Positions 35,523 to 44,913 of a stretch of DNA of 64,000 nucleotides are shown here, piece by piece. The translations under genes were made by a program, and so were the position numbers. The notes beneath the pieces are model-generated. The model did not search any database. It was not told where the DNA came from and saw nothing but the letters and a program-made list of their open reading frames with translations. Each line of letters starts with the position of its first letter. Position 1 is the stretch's first letter. Origin of the DNA: Allorhizobium paknamense (GTDB taxonomy: Bacteria; Pseudomonadota; Alphaproteobacteria; Rhizobiales; Rhizobiaceae); the NCBI RefSeq assembly GCF_030815125.1, contig NZ_JAUSWH010000005.1:62001-126000 (forward strand). The letters run 5' to 3'.

Positions 35523-36314
35523 ATGGCAGCGGATTGGCAGATGCTGGAGACGGATGAGAGCGGACTATCCGTTCCCTACCGTCTTTATCCCGGAAAGACC
35601 GGGTCAAGGTCTCCGCCGCTCGTTCTCTATCTGGCGGGTACGGGCTTCCAGCCTGCGCCCGATATGAGCAGACGGTCCGATGCGGCCCAATGTTTTGCGG
35701 ATGCGGGCGCGGTTGTCGTGGAGGCGGATTATGCCAGCCTTTCGGGCAATCTCTTTCCGAAGGCGCTGGAATATGCGTTCCGGGCCTTTATGGCGATTTC
35801 CGCGCGGCGAAAGGCCTTTGCCGGTGCGAAGTCCCGTTTCGTGGTGGCAGGGCACGAATCCGGCGGAAACCTGGCGGCAAGCGTTGCGCTGAAGGCGCGC
35901 GACTATCGCCCCGGAGAGCTGGCGGGTCAGGTCCTGCTCTCTCCGATGGTGGATGCCTCCATGGCGACCTCCTCCTTCCTGGGGGCCGATGCGGGCATGC
36001 AAAATCGCTGGGCGGATGGCTGGAGCCGTTATCTGGGTCCGGCTTGCAGCTACCAGCATCCTTATGCCACACCGTGTCTGTGTTCGCGCATGGCAGGTGT
36101 GGCTCCGGCCCTGGTCGTGACATCGGAAGATGATCCGCTGCGCGACGAGACGCTGGGCTATATCGATCGCCTGACCGCTGCCGATGTGGCGGTCAGGCGG
36201 AAAGTCTTTGCCGCCGAACAGGACTGGACCAGTCTTTATCGGGGCGAAACCGGCCTTTGGAGGCAGGAGCTTTGCGAGGAACTCTCCCAGTTCCTTGCAG
36301 GCTTGCAAGGCTGA
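35523..36314 (+). CDS. Alpha/beta hydrolase-fold protein, possibly inactive
   Basis: Alpha/beta hydrolase of the HSL/esterase type, 263 residues. The nucleophile elbow GHESGG has Ser at about residue 113, and the acid region SEDDPLRDE lies at about 201. Two expected features are weak or missing: the oxyanion HGGG motif reads YLAGTGFQ, and no His occurs after the acid residue, where the catalytic His normally sits (FAAEQDWTSLYRGE occupies that position). It may be a pseudoenzyme, or the His may be supplied differently. It is divergent from a LysR gene and is followed by a T-tailed terminator at 36329. The ATG at 35523 is the most likely start, but the ribosome-binding site is weak. Confidence 0.78.
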   Translation: MAADWQMLETDESGLSVPYRLYPGKTGSRSPPLVLYLAGTGFQPAPDMSRRSDAAQCFADAGAVVVEADYASLSGNLFPKALEYAFRAFMAISARRKAFAGAKSRFVVAGHESGGNLAASVALKARDYRPGELAGQVLLSPMVDASMATSSFLGADAGMQNRWADGWSRYLGPACSYQHPYATPCLCSRMAGVAPALVVTSEDDPLRDETLGYIDRLTAADVAVRRKVFAAEQDWTSLYRGETGLWRQELCEELSQFLAGLQG

Positions 36315-36328
36315 ACCGGAAAGACGTG

Positions 36329-36354
36329 ACCTGATACGGGTGCTGTCAGGTTTT
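36329..36354 (+). terminator. Rho-independent terminator of the hydrolase gene
   Basis: CCTGATA (36330-36336) pairs with TGTCAGG (36344-36350, one G-T pair), directly followed by TTTT. It separates the hydrolase gene from the RND efflux genes. Confidence 0.65.
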
Positions 36355-36463
36355 CCGGCCAGACGTTCTTCAAACGCCGCCATTTTTTCAAAACAGTGCA
36401 TGTCCGGCGAGCCGTTCAGCTTTCGTCCGGTCTGCAAAGGGCAGGATCATGTCACTTCAGTGT

Positions 36464-36534
36464 TACTGCATAATTCCTTAAATCGGAATCGATTTAAGGT
36501 GAAAATTATGCAGCAGATTTAAAGTCTTACAGCG
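36464..36534 (+). repeat. 70-bp palindromic repeat, copy 2 (family B)
   Basis: It starts TACTGCATAATTCCTTAAAT and ends ATTTAAAGTCTTACAGCG, in the same orientation as the copy at 34315. Together the two form long direct repeats on both sides of the LysR/hydrolase pair. The gap 36315-36615 holds no gene: only a terminator, this repeat and the hairpin at 36527-36570. Confidence 0.75.
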
Positions 36535-36570
36535 TCCTTTGTGCGTTTTATAAAACGCACGGCGCTGTAA
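36527..36570 (+). other. Large hairpin upstream of the RND adaptor gene
   Basis: TTACAGCG (36527) pairs with CGCTGTAA (36563-36570), and inside it GTGCGTTTTA pairs exactly with TAAAACGCAC (36541-36560). It partly overlaps family B copy 2. A related arm pattern (GTGCGCCAT/ATGGCGCAC within ACAGC...GCTGT) occurs at 48676-48720. Confidence 0.6.
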
Positions 36571-36615
36571 GGCGCTGGGGAGGGTGGGCCTGTGCCTTGA
36601 TCGAAGGAGACGATC

Positions 36616-37785
36616 ATGACCGCAAGGATCAAGAAAACCGCGTTGTGGGGCGCGGGCCTGGGGACTGTTCTGGTTCTCATGGCAGGTGTCGCTTCCCTCA
36701 ATATCACGAACCATGCCGAGGCAGCCTCCGCCGCCGCCCCGCCGCAGGCCATTCCGGTGACGGTGACGAGTGTTCAGCCGCGCAGCGTCCAGACCTGGCA
36801 TGCCTTTTCAGGGCGGCTGGAGGCCGTTGACCGGGTGGAAATCCGCTCGCGCGTTGCCGGTGTCGTGCAGTCTGTGCATTTTCCGGAAGGTGGGCTGGTG
36901 AAGGCCGGTGACCTTATGGTGAGCATCGATCCCGAGCCCTATCAGGCCGCCGTTTCCCAGGCGGAAGGCGACGTGGCCTCCGCCGAGGCGAAGCTGGAAC
37001 TTGCCACCACGGAACTCGAGCGCGGCAAGACGCTCTTTTCCCGCAATACGATTTCCGAAAGCGAGCAGGCCCAGCGCCAGAGCAATTACCGCGCCGCCAT
37101 TGCCGCGCTGAAATCGGCGGAAGCCGCGCGCAAGGTGGCGGAACTCAATCTCGGCTATACGGAAATCCGCGCTCCCATTTCCGGGCGCGCCGGACGGCTG
37201 GAGGTGACAGCCGGCAATCTCGTTGCCGCAGGCTCCACCTCGCAGCCTCTGACCACGCTGGTCTCCATCGATCCGATCTATGCCAATTTCGATGTCAGCG
37301 AGGATCTGTTGCTGAGAACGCTGGCCCTGCTCCCTGCCAAGGATGGGCGCGCCGCCATTGATCGCATTCCCGTGGAGATCACGCCGCAGGATGGCTCCGC
37401 ACCGGTCGAAGGCCGGATGCAGTTGATCGACAACGAGGTCAATACCGCCAGCGGCACCATCAAGGTGCGTGCGGTCTTTGCCAATCCGGAAGGACGGCTG
37501 ATGCCCGGCCAGTTCGTGCGCATCCGCATGGGCCAGCCCAAGGCTGAGGAACGCCTGCTGGTGAGCGAGCGCGCCGTCGGCACGGATCAGGACAAGAAAT
37601 ATGTCTTCGTGGTCGATCAGGAAAACAAGGTCGCCTATCGCCAGATCGAACTGGGGGCTGCCGTCGAAGGCGGGCGCATCGTCGAAAACGGCCTCAAGGC
37701 CGGTGAGCGGATCGTTGTCAACGGTTTGCAACGCATCCGGCCAGGCGCGACAGTGCAGCCGCAGGAGCAGACTGCCGCGAACTGA
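36616..37785 (+). CDS. RND efflux periplasmic adaptor (AcrA/MexE type)
   Basis: Membrane fusion protein of a multidrug-type RND pump, 389 residues. It has an N-terminal membrane anchor or signal (about 8-30), the lipoyl half RVEIRSRVAGVVQSVHFPEG, an alpha-hairpin with heptad-like Glu/Ala/Lys content (about 110-180), the second lipoyl half YTEIRAPISGRAGRLEVT, and barrel sequence ending in NGLQRIRPGATVQP. The start follows GAAGGAGACGATC. It precedes the pump gene by 234 nt and should link the pump to an outer-membrane factor, which is not encoded in the window. Confidence 0.9.
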   Translation: MTARIKKTALWGAGLGTVLVLMAGVASLNITNHAEAASAAAPPQAIPVTVTSVQPRSVQTWHAFSGRLEAVDRVEIRSRVAGVVQSVHFPEGGLVKAGDLMVSIDPEPYQAAVSQAEGDVASAEAKLELATTELERGKTLFSRNTISESEQAQRQSNYRAAIAALKSAEAARKVAELNLGYTEIRAPISGRAGRLEVTAGNLVAAGSTSQPLTTLVSIDPIYANFDVSEDLLLRTLALLPAKDGRAAIDRIPVEITPQDGSAPVEGRMQLIDNEVNTASGTIKVRAVFANPEGRLMPGQFVRIRMGQPKAEERLLVSERAVGTDQDKKYVFVVDQENKVAYRQIELGAAVEGGRIVENGLKAGERIVVNGLQRIRPGATVQPQEQTAAN

Positions 37786-38019
37786 CGAGGGCGAAGTGGG
37801 TGCGGGTTTCAACCAACACCCACGCCACCCTCTCATCGTTCCTGATCATCTTCATCGAGGTGCCACCTGCGGCCTTACAGCGCCTGGCTGCGGGATGGCC
37901 GTCTTCTGTCTTGCCAGAGCATGATCCGGCCTCGTCGTGACGAGGACAATCGCGATCTTGCCGCCAAAAGAGAAAGCTTGAGCGCCATCGGTCAGAGACG
38001 CGCTCCCGAGGGTTTCGAC

Positions 38020-41000
38020 ATGAATATTTCCCGCTTTTTCATCGACAGGCCGGTCTTTGCCGGTGTCCTTTCGATCCTCATTACCGTGGCGGGCCTGATT
38101 GGCCTCAGAGCCTTGCCGATCTCCGAATATCCGGAGGTGGTGCCGCCCTCCATCGTGGTGAAAGCCACCTATCCGGGCGCAAGCCCTGCCGTGATCGCCG
38201 AAACGGTGGCAACGCCGCTCGAAGAGCAGATCAATGGCGTCGAGGGCATGCTCTACATGTCCAGTCAGGCGACATCGGATGGCGTTTTGAACCTGACGGT
38301 CACCTTCCGCCTGGGTACGGACCCGGACAAGGCCCAGCAACTGGTGCAGAACCGGGTGTCGCAGGCTGAGCCGCGCCTGCCGCAGGATGTGCGCACGCTC
38401 GGTGTTACCACCGTCAAAAGCTCGCCCGACCTGATGATGGTCGTGCATCTGGTCTCCACTGGCGATCGTTACGACCTTACCTATCTGCGCAATTACGCCA
38501 CGCTCAATGTCAAGGACAGGCTGGCGCGTATCGATGGCGTCGGGCAGGTCCAGGTCTTTGGCGCGGGCGATTATTCCATGCGCATCTGGCTCGATCCGCA
38601 GAAGGTGGCCGAGCATGGCCTGAGCGCGACCGATGTGACCAATGCCGTCGCCGCGCAGAACGTTCAGGCGGCAGCCGGGATCATCGGTGCTTCGCCTTCG
38701 GTTCCGGGCGTCGATCTTCAGCTCAACGTCAATGCGCGTGGCCGCCTGCAGACGCCGGAGGAATTCGGCGATATCGTCGTCAAGACCGGGCAGAACGGCG
38801 AGATCACCCGCCTCAAGGACCTCGCTCGCGTCGAACTGGGAGCGGCGGACTATTCCCTGCGCTCGCTGCTCGACGGCAAGCCCGCCGTCGCCATCCCAAT
38901 CTTCCAGGCCCCGGGCTCCAACGCCATCGCCATTTCCGATGCCGTGCAACATGCCATGGATGACATGCAGAAGGCGATGCCGGAGGGCGTGCATTACCAG
39001 ATCGTCTATGACACCACCAAATTCGTCCGCGCCTCCATCGACAAGGTGGTGGATACGCTGCTGGAGGCCGTGGCCCTGGTGGTACTGGTCGTCATTCTCT
39101 TCCTGCAAACCTGGAGAGCCTCGATCATTCCGCTGATCGCGGTGCCGGTCTCGATCATCGGCACCTTCGCGGTGATGTATGTTTTCGGCTTCTCCATCAA
39201 TGCGCTGTCGCTGTTCGGCCTGGTGCTGGCCATCGGTATCGTTGTGGATGACGCCATTGTCGTGGTGGAAAATGTCGAGCGCAACATCGAAAACGGGCTT
39301 TCTCCCCGGGAGGCGACCTACCGCGCCATGCGGGAGGTTTCCGGTCCCATCATCGCCATTGCGCTGGTGCTGGTGGCGGTGTTCGTGCCGCTCGCCTTCA
39401 TCTCCGGGCTTTCCGGCCAGTTCTACCGGCAATTCGCACTGACCATCGCCATTTCCACGGTGATCTCCGCCATCAATTCGCTGACGCTGTCACCAGCACT
39501 GGCGGCGCTGCTGCTCAAGGATCACCACGCCCCGCGCGATCTGGTCACGCGGATCATGGACCGGCTGCTCGGCTGGTTCTTCCGCGCCTTCAATCGCGGC
39601 TTTTCCAAAGCCTCGCATGGCTATGGCCGCACGGTGGGCGGGCTGCTTGGCCGCAAGAGCATCATCATGATCGTCTATCTGGCGCTGGTCGGGGCCACTT
39701 ACGGCATGTTCACCGCCGTGCCGGGCGGCTTTGTGCCCGCGCAGGACAAGCAATATCTCATCGGCTTTGCGCAATTGCCCGACGGGGCGACGCTTGACCG
39801 CACGGAGCAGGTGATCCGGCAGATGAGCGACGTGGCGCTGAAACAGCCCGGCGTGAAGAATGCGCTGGCCTTCCCGGGCCTCTCGATCAACGGCTTCACC
39901 ATCGGCTCGAATTCCGGCATCGTTTTCGTGGTGCTGGATGATTTCGAAAACCGCAAGGATCCGGCGCTGTCGGGCGGGGCCATCGCCATGGCGCTCAATC
40001 AGAAATATGCCGGTATTGAAGATGCCTTCATTGCCATGTTCCCGCCGCCGCCGGTCAATGGCCTGGGGTCCACAGGCGGCTTCAAGTTGCAGATCGAGGA
40101 TCGGGCGGGTCTTGGCTATCCGGCCCTGGACGAGACGGTGAAGGCCGCTCTCGGCAAAGCCTACCAGACGCCGGAACTCACCGGCATCTTCTCCAGCTTC
40201 CAGATCAACGTGCCGCAGCTCTTTGCCGATCTCGATCGGGAAAAGGCCCAGCAGCTCGGCGTGGCCGTCACGGATGTCTTCCAGACATTGCAGATCTATC
40301 TGGGTTCGCTCTATGTGAACGACTTCAACGCCTTTGGCCGGACCTACAGCGTGCGGGTACAGGCGGATGCCCGTTACCGTGCCCGGGCCGAGGATATCGG
40401 CCAGTTGAAGGTGCGCTCGGCCAGTGGCCAGATGATCCCGCTGTCGGCGCTTTTGAAGGTGGACGCCTCTGCAGGGCCGGAGCGCACCACGCGCTATAAC
40501 GGCTTCCTCGCGGCAGACGTCAACGGCGCTCCGGCACCCGGCTATTCATCGGGGCAGGCGCAGGCCGCCATCGAAAAGATCCTGCGGGAGACCATGCCTC
40601 CCGGCATCGATTTCGAGTGGACCGACCTGACCTACCAGCAGATCCTGGCGGGCAATTCCAGCATCATCGTCTTTCCGCTGGCGCTGCTGCTGGTCTATCT
40701 GGTCCTTGCCGCGCAATATGAAAGCCTGACACTGCCGCTATCGATCATCATGATCGTCCCCATGGGGGTTCTCGCAGCCCTGATCGGGGTCTGGTACACG
40801 GGCGGGGATAACAACATCTTCACCCAGATCGGCCTTGTGGTGCTGGTTGGGCTTTCCGCCAAGAACGCCATTCTCATCGTGGAATTTGCACGGGAACTGG
40901 AACTGGACGGCAAGACGCCCTTCGATGCAGCCGTGGAAGCAAGCCGCCTGCGTCTGCGCCCGATCCTGATGACCTCCATGGCCTTCATCATGGGTGTGGT

Positions 41001-41205
41001 GCCGTTGGTGGTCTCCACCGGGGCAGGCTCGGAAATGCGTGCCGCCATGGGGGTCGCCGTCTTCTCCGGCATGATCGGCGTGACCCTGTTCGGCATCTTC
41101 ATGACGCCGGTCTTCTATCTGCTGGTGCGGCGCATGACGGGCAACCGTCCGCTTGTTTCCCATGACAAGGCAGGGGTGACACCCATTCCGGCACCCGCGG
41201 AATAG
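38020..41205 (+). CDS. RND efflux transporter, HAE1 family (AcrB/MexF type)
   Basis: Inner-membrane proton-driven drug exporter, 1,061 residues, full length for the family. Twelve spans are arranged as 1+5 twice. MNISRFFIDRPVFAGVLSIL at the N-terminus, GIVVDDAIVVVENVERN with the proton-relay Asp pair in span 4, and PLVVSTGAGSEMRAAMG near the end are diagnostic. The overall sequence is closest in style to MexF/BpeF proteins. The ATG at 38020 is chosen because the N-terminal membrane segment starts there; upstream in-frame codons add a non-conserved extension. It works with the adaptor at 36616. Substrates are unknown. Confidence 0.9.
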   Translation: MNISRFFIDRPVFAGVLSILITVAGLIGLRALPISEYPEVVPPSIVVKATYPGASPAVIAETVATPLEEQINGVEGMLYMSSQATSDGVLNLTVTFRLGTDPDKAQQLVQNRVSQAEPRLPQDVRTLGVTTVKSSPDLMMVVHLVSTGDRYDLTYLRNYATLNVKDRLARIDGVGQVQVFGAGDYSMRIWLDPQKVAEHGLSATDVTNAVAAQNVQAAAGIIGASPSVPGVDLQLNVNARGRLQTPEEFGDIVVKTGQNGEITRLKDLARVELGAADYSLRSLLDGKPAVAIPIFQAPGSNAIAISDAVQHAMDDMQKAMPEGVHYQIVYDTTKFVRASIDKVVDTLLEAVALVVLVVILFLQTWRASIIPLIAVPVSIIGTFAVMYVFGFSINALSLFGLVLAIGIVVDDAIVVVENVERNIENGLSPREATYRAMREVSGPIIAIALVLVAVFVPLAFISGLSGQFYRQFALTIAISTVISAINSLTLSPALAALLLKDHHAPRDLVTRIMDRLLGWFFRAFNRGFSKASHGYGRTVGGLLGRKSIIMIVYLALVGATYGMFTAVPGGFVPAQDKQYLIGFAQLPDGATLDRTEQVIRQMSDVALKQPGVKNALAFPGLSINGFTIGSNSGIVFVVLDDFENRKDPALSGGAIAMALNQKYAGIEDAFIAMFPPPPVNGLGSTGGFKLQIEDRAGLGYPALDETVKAALGKAYQTPELTGIFSSFQINVPQLFADLDREKAQQLGVAVTDVFQTLQIYLGSLYVNDFNAFGRTYSVRVQADARYRARAEDIGQLKVRSASGQMIPLSALLKVDASAGPERTTRYNGFLAADVNGAPAPGYSSGQAQAAIEKILRETMPPGIDFEWTDLTYQQILAGNSSIIVFPLALLLVYLVLAAQYESLTLPLSIIMIVPMGVLAALIGVWYTGGDNNIFTQIGLVVLVGLSAKNAILIVEFARELELDGKTPFDAAVEASRLRLRPILMTSMAFIMGVVPLVVSTGAGSEMRAAMGVAVFSGMIGVTLFGIFMTPVFYLLVRRMTGNRPLVSHDKAGVTPIPAPAE

Positions 41206-41248
41206 GCACATGAAGCCAGACCGGCGTTAAAACGGAAGGACTGCGGGG

Positions 41249-41276
41249 CGGGAGCGGACAATGATGTCCGTTCCCG
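41249..41276 (+). terminator. Hairpin after the RND pump gene
   Basis: CGGGAGCGGACA (41249-41260) pairs with TGTCCGTTCCCG (41265-41276), one G-T pair, 4-nt loop ATGA. No immediate T-run. The AT-rich DNA that follows (41290-41340) probably holds the promoter of the next operon. Confidence 0.55.
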
Positions 41277-41362
41277 TTCCGGCTCGTAATTGAAACGAAA
41301 TTCCTCTTATTTCGATTTTTTCCATATATTTTATAGGGAATAAACGAGAGAGGGATTTCACC

Positions 41363-42370
41363 ATGACAGATACCCCATCCCATAGCCTTGTCCGCCGGGA
41401 TCTTTTCAAACTTGCCGCCGCAGCCGGCGTGACCATGGCGGGCGTCAGCGCGCTCACAGGCCGGGCCGCCGCTGCCGATGACGGATTGTCGCTCAAAGGC
41501 AAGCGGATCGCCATCAGCGCCACCGGCACGGATCACTTCTTCGACCTGCAAGCCTATAATGCCCAGATCGCCGAGGTAAAGCGGCTGGGCGGCGAGCCGA
41601 TTGCCGTCGATGCAGGCCGTAATGACGGCAAACTGGTGGCGCAATTGCAAACGCTGATTGCGCAAAAGCCGGATGCCATCGTCCAGATTCTCGGCACCCT
41701 CAGCGTTATCGATCCATGGCTGAAGCGCGCGCGCGATGCCGGTATTCCGGTGCTGACCGTGGATGTCGGCTCCACCAACTCCCTGAACAACACCACCTCC
41801 GACAATTGGGGCATCGGCAAGGATCTTGCCCTGCAACTTATTTCCGATATTGGCGGCGAGGGTAATATCGTCGTTTTCAACGGCTTCTACGGGGTCACCC
41901 CCTGCGCCATCCGCTACGATCAATTGGTCAATGTCGTCAAATATTTCCCGAAGGTGAAGATCCTGCAGCCGGAACTGCGCGACGTTATTCCCAACACCGT
42001 GCAGGACGCTTTCACCCAGATCACGGCCATTCTCAACAAATATCCGGAAAAGGGATCGATCAAGGCCATCTGGTCTGCCTGGGATATTCCCCAGCTCGGA
42101 GCAACCCAGGCGCTTGCCGCTGCCGGACGCACGGAAATCAAGACCTATGGTGTCGATGGAAGCCCGGAAGTGTTGCAATTGGTGGCCGATCCCAAGTCAC
42201 CTGCGGCCGCCGATGCGGCGCAGCAACCGGCAGAAATCGGCCGTACCGCCATTCGCAATGTCGCCCGCCTTCTGGCCGGTCAGACCTTGCCGCGGGAAAC
42301 CTATGTTCCCGCGCTGCTCGCCAACAAGGCGAATGTCGGAGAGGTCAGCCGCCAGCTCGGTCTGGGCTGA
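41363..42370 (+). CDS. Sugar ABC transporter substrate-binding protein (orphan importer)
   Basis: Periplasmic binding protein of the ribose-type family, 335 residues. The N-terminus SLVRRDLFKLAAAAGVTMAG contains a twin-Arg signal, so export may be by Tat. The two-lobe fold shows KPDAIVQILGTLSVIDPWLK and AIWSAWDIPQLGATQALAAA, typical of the family. It is first in a four-gene operon with an ATPase (3-nt gap) and two permeases. No catabolic enzyme or regulator is attached, so the substrate cannot be guessed beyond a sugar or similar small polar molecule. Confidence 0.87.
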   Translation: MTDTPSHSLVRRDLFKLAAAAGVTMAGVSALTGRAAAADDGLSLKGKRIAISATGTDHFFDLQAYNAQIAEVKRLGGEPIAVDAGRNDGKLVAQLQTLIAQKPDAIVQILGTLSVIDPWLKRARDAGIPVLTVDVGSTNSLNNTTSDNWGIGKDLALQLISDIGGEGNIVVFNGFYGVTPCAIRYDQLVNVVKYFPKVKILQPELRDVIPNTVQDAFTQITAILNKYPEKGSIKAIWSAWDIPQLGATQALAAAGRTEIKTYGVDGSPEVLQLVADPKSPAAADAAQQPAEIGRTAIRNVARLLAGQTLPRETYVPALLANKANVGEVSRQLGLG

Positions 42371-42373
42371 GCC

Positions 42374-43900
42374 ATGGCCGCGCCCGCAGACCTCATTTTG
42401 AAGCTTTCCGCCATCGAAAAGCATTTCGGCGGGGCAAGGGCGCTGGACCGTGCCTCACTCTTTGTCCGGCGCGGCACTGTGCACGGTCTGGTGGGGCAGA
42501 ACGGCGCCGGAAAATCGACTTTGATCAAGATCCTGGCGGGAATCCACAAACCGGATGCAGGCACGGTCGAAATCGATGGCAAGATATTTCCGGCGCTTTC
42601 GCCGCATGAGGCGGATGCCGTAGGCATTCGCTTCATTCATCAGGATCGCTTGCTGCCGACAAGCTTCACGGTCAGCGAAGCGCTGTTTCTGGGACGGGAG
42701 GTCCGTCTTGCGCGCACCCCCTTCCTCAACCGCGCCGCCATGCGCCGGAAAGCGTCGGACATCCTTCGCCGCTATTTCGGTCTGCAGCTCGACCCCGATG
42801 CGCTGATCGGTGATCTGTCAACGGCAGAGCGTCAGATCGTGCAGATCACCCGCGCCCTGATGGACCAGCCGAAAATCATCGTTTTCGATGAGCCGACGGC
42901 AGCTCTCGTGCGGCGGGAGGCGGATATCCTGTTCGGCCTGATCCGCAGGCTCAGGGCCGAAGGCGTCACCATTCTCTATGTCTCGCATTACCTCAACGAG
43001 ATCGAGGAATTATGCGACGACGTGACCATTATTCGCAATGGCGTCGATGTCGCCGCCCTGCCGCTGAAGGAGACCAATGCGGCAGACATTGCCCGCCGCA
43101 TGATTGCCCGCGATATCGGCGATCTCTTCCCGGAGCGGGGTTCGAAGACGGGCAGGCCCATCCTGTCTGTCAGCGGGCTCAGCTGTTCAGGCCGGTTTTC
43201 CGGCGTCGATTTCACGCTGCACGAGGGCGAGATCATCGGCATAGCCGGATTGCTCGGCTCCGGAGCCAAGGAGTTGATGCGGGCGCTTTTCGGCCTTGAA
43301 GCGGGTGTTGCCGGTCGTGTCGAGGTGGATGGCAAGCTCCAGACCCTGTCGCATCCGGGCGCGGCGGTGGGGGAGCGGCTGGCCCTGGTGCCGGAAGACC
43401 GGCGCGGCCACGGCGTCGCGCTCGATCTGACGCTCACGGAAAACCTGACCTTGCCGGATCTTGGCCGTTTCGCCCGGTTCGGCTTTCTCCGACGGCGGGC
43501 GCAGCAAAAGCAGGCGATGCGGCTCATTCACCAGCTCGGCATCAAGACCGATGGTCCGAATGTACCGGTGCGCACCCTGTCCGGCGGCAATCAACAAAAG
43601 GTCGCCATCGCCAAATGGCTGGGGCGTCAATCCCGCATCTACCTGCTGGACGAGCCGACGGTCGGCGTCGATATCGCCTCGAAAGCGGAAATCTATGCGC
43701 TGGTCGCCAAACTTGCGCGGGAAGGGGCGGCGGTCATCGTTCTCTCCTCCGACCTGCCGGAACTTGTGGGGCTGACCCACCGCATCCTCGTCATGTTCCG
43801 GGGGCGGATCATCGCTGATCTCGATTCATCGTCCACCACAACGGATGAGGTCCTGGCGCTCTCGACAGGGGCCTCGGAGGGGCTGCGCCATGTCGGCTGA
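42374..43900 (+). CDS. Sugar ABC transporter ATPase, two domains
   Basis: RbsA-type double ATPase, 508 residues. Domain 1 has Walker A GQNGAGKST at about 42-50, the signature LSTAERQIVQITRALM and FDEPTAALV. Domain 2 has GLLGSGAKELMRALFG at the Walker A place (degenerate, as is usual in this family), SGGNQQKVAIAKWL and LLDEPTVGVD. It overlaps the next permease gene by 11 nt. The binding-protein gene ends 3 nt upstream, so the operon is tightly coupled. Confidence 0.88.
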   Translation: MAAPADLILKLSAIEKHFGGARALDRASLFVRRGTVHGLVGQNGAGKSTLIKILAGIHKPDAGTVEIDGKIFPALSPHEADAVGIRFIHQDRLLPTSFTVSEALFLGREVRLARTPFLNRAAMRRKASDILRRYFGLQLDPDALIGDLSTAERQIVQITRALMDQPKIIVFDEPTAALVRREADILFGLIRRLRAEGVTILYVSHYLNEIEELCDDVTIIRNGVDVAALPLKETNAADIARRMIARDIGDLFPERGSKTGRPILSVSGLSCSGRFSGVDFTLHEGEIIGIAGLLGSGAKELMRALFGLEAGVAGRVEVDGKLQTLSHPGAAVGERLALVPEDRRGHGVALDLTLTENLTLPDLGRFARFGFLRRRAQQKQAMRLIHQLGIKTDGPNVPVRTLSGGNQQKVAIAKWLGRQSRIYLLDEPTVGVDIASKAEIYALVAKLAREGAAVIVLSSDLPELVGLTHRILVMFRGRIIADLDSSSTTTDEVLALSTGASEGLRHVG

Positions 43901-44909
43901 TGTCGATTATTCCACCCTGGGAACTGCCGATCCTGTCGCGCCCGTCACTAGCAGCGGAAACCTCGCCGCTTCGGCGGTGCGGTCCGGCTCCATCCTTGCC
44001 TTTCTGTTGATCCTGACGGTCTTTGCCGTCTCAACACCCTATTTTCTCAGCCTCGGCAATATCGCCAATGTTCTCGGCCAGTCGGCAGTCCTCGGCGTTC
44101 TTGCCATCGGACTCACGGTCGTGCTGATCGCGGGCGGACCGAATGTAGTGACCGGCGGCATCGACCTGTCGCTTGCGGCGAATATGGGGCTGAGCGCTGC
44201 CGTCTTCGCCTCTCTGTCCCGTGACGGTTACGGTGATGCCGCAGCAAGCGTGGCCGCGCTTGCCACGGGTCTTGTTATCGGCCTCGTCAATGCCGCCGCC
44301 GTGGTGCTGGCCCGGATCGTGCCGCTTCTGGCAACCCTTGCCGTGATGAATGTGGTGGCAGGTCTGGAATTGGTTCTGACACAAAATACCGTCATTCCTG
44401 CCAGCAGCGATCTTCTGGGCTTCCTGTCCTCCTATGACGGGTTCGGGATTCCCGTGCTTGCCTATCTTCTGGTCGCCTTCAGCCTGCTGGCCACGCTTGC
44501 CGTGCAGAAGACGGCAATCGGCCAATGGCTTTATGCGCTTGGCGATTTTCCGGAAGCGGCCCGGGCCGTGGGGCTGCCGGTGCGACGGCTGCTGGCGGGC
44601 GCCTTCATCGCCAGCGGGCTCTGCGGTGGAGTGGCGGGCATCCTGTCCGCTGCCTATCTCAGCGGCAGCACGACAGGCTCCGCCGAAATGCTGCTGCCTG
44701 TGGTCGTCACCGCGCTTTTGGGCTCCGTCTTTTCAAGGCGGCTCGTGCCGACAGTGCCGGGCACGCTGCTCTCGGCGCTGTTTGTCGGGTTGCTGATCAA
44801 CGGCTTTCAGCTTCTCAACATCTCCAGCACACTGGTCAGCGGGGTACAGGGGCTGTTGATCCTCTTCGTCGTCTCTGCCACCACCTTGCTGCGCCGGAAG
44901 GAGCGCTGA
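43890..44909 (+). CDS. Sugar ABC transporter permease 1
   Basis: RbsC-type inner-membrane permease, 339 residues with about nine spans. Motifs include VTGGIDLSLAANMGLSAAVF and VVTALLGSVFSRRLVPTVPG. The ATG at 43890 lies inside the end of the ATPase gene, with CGGAGGGG before it; the longer upstream reading frame is only overlap. It differs from permease 2, so the channel is probably a heterodimer, which occurs in some members of this family. Confidence 0.87.
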   Translation: MSADVDYSTLGTADPVAPVTSSGNLAASAVRSGSILAFLLILTVFAVSTPYFLSLGNIANVLGQSAVLGVLAIGLTVVLIAGGPNVVTGGIDLSLAANMGLSAAVFASLSRDGYGDAAASVAALATGLVIGLVNAAAVVLARIVPLLATLAVMNVVAGLELVLTQNTVIPASSDLLGFLSSYDGFGIPVLAYLLVAFSLLATLAVQKTAIGQWLYALGDFPEAARAVGLPVRRLLAGAFIASGLCGGVAGILSAAYLSGSTTGSAEMLLPVVVTALLGSVFSRRLVPTVPGTLLSALFVGLLINGFQLLNISSTLVSGVQGLLILFVVSATTLLRRKER

Positions 44910-44913
44910 CATC

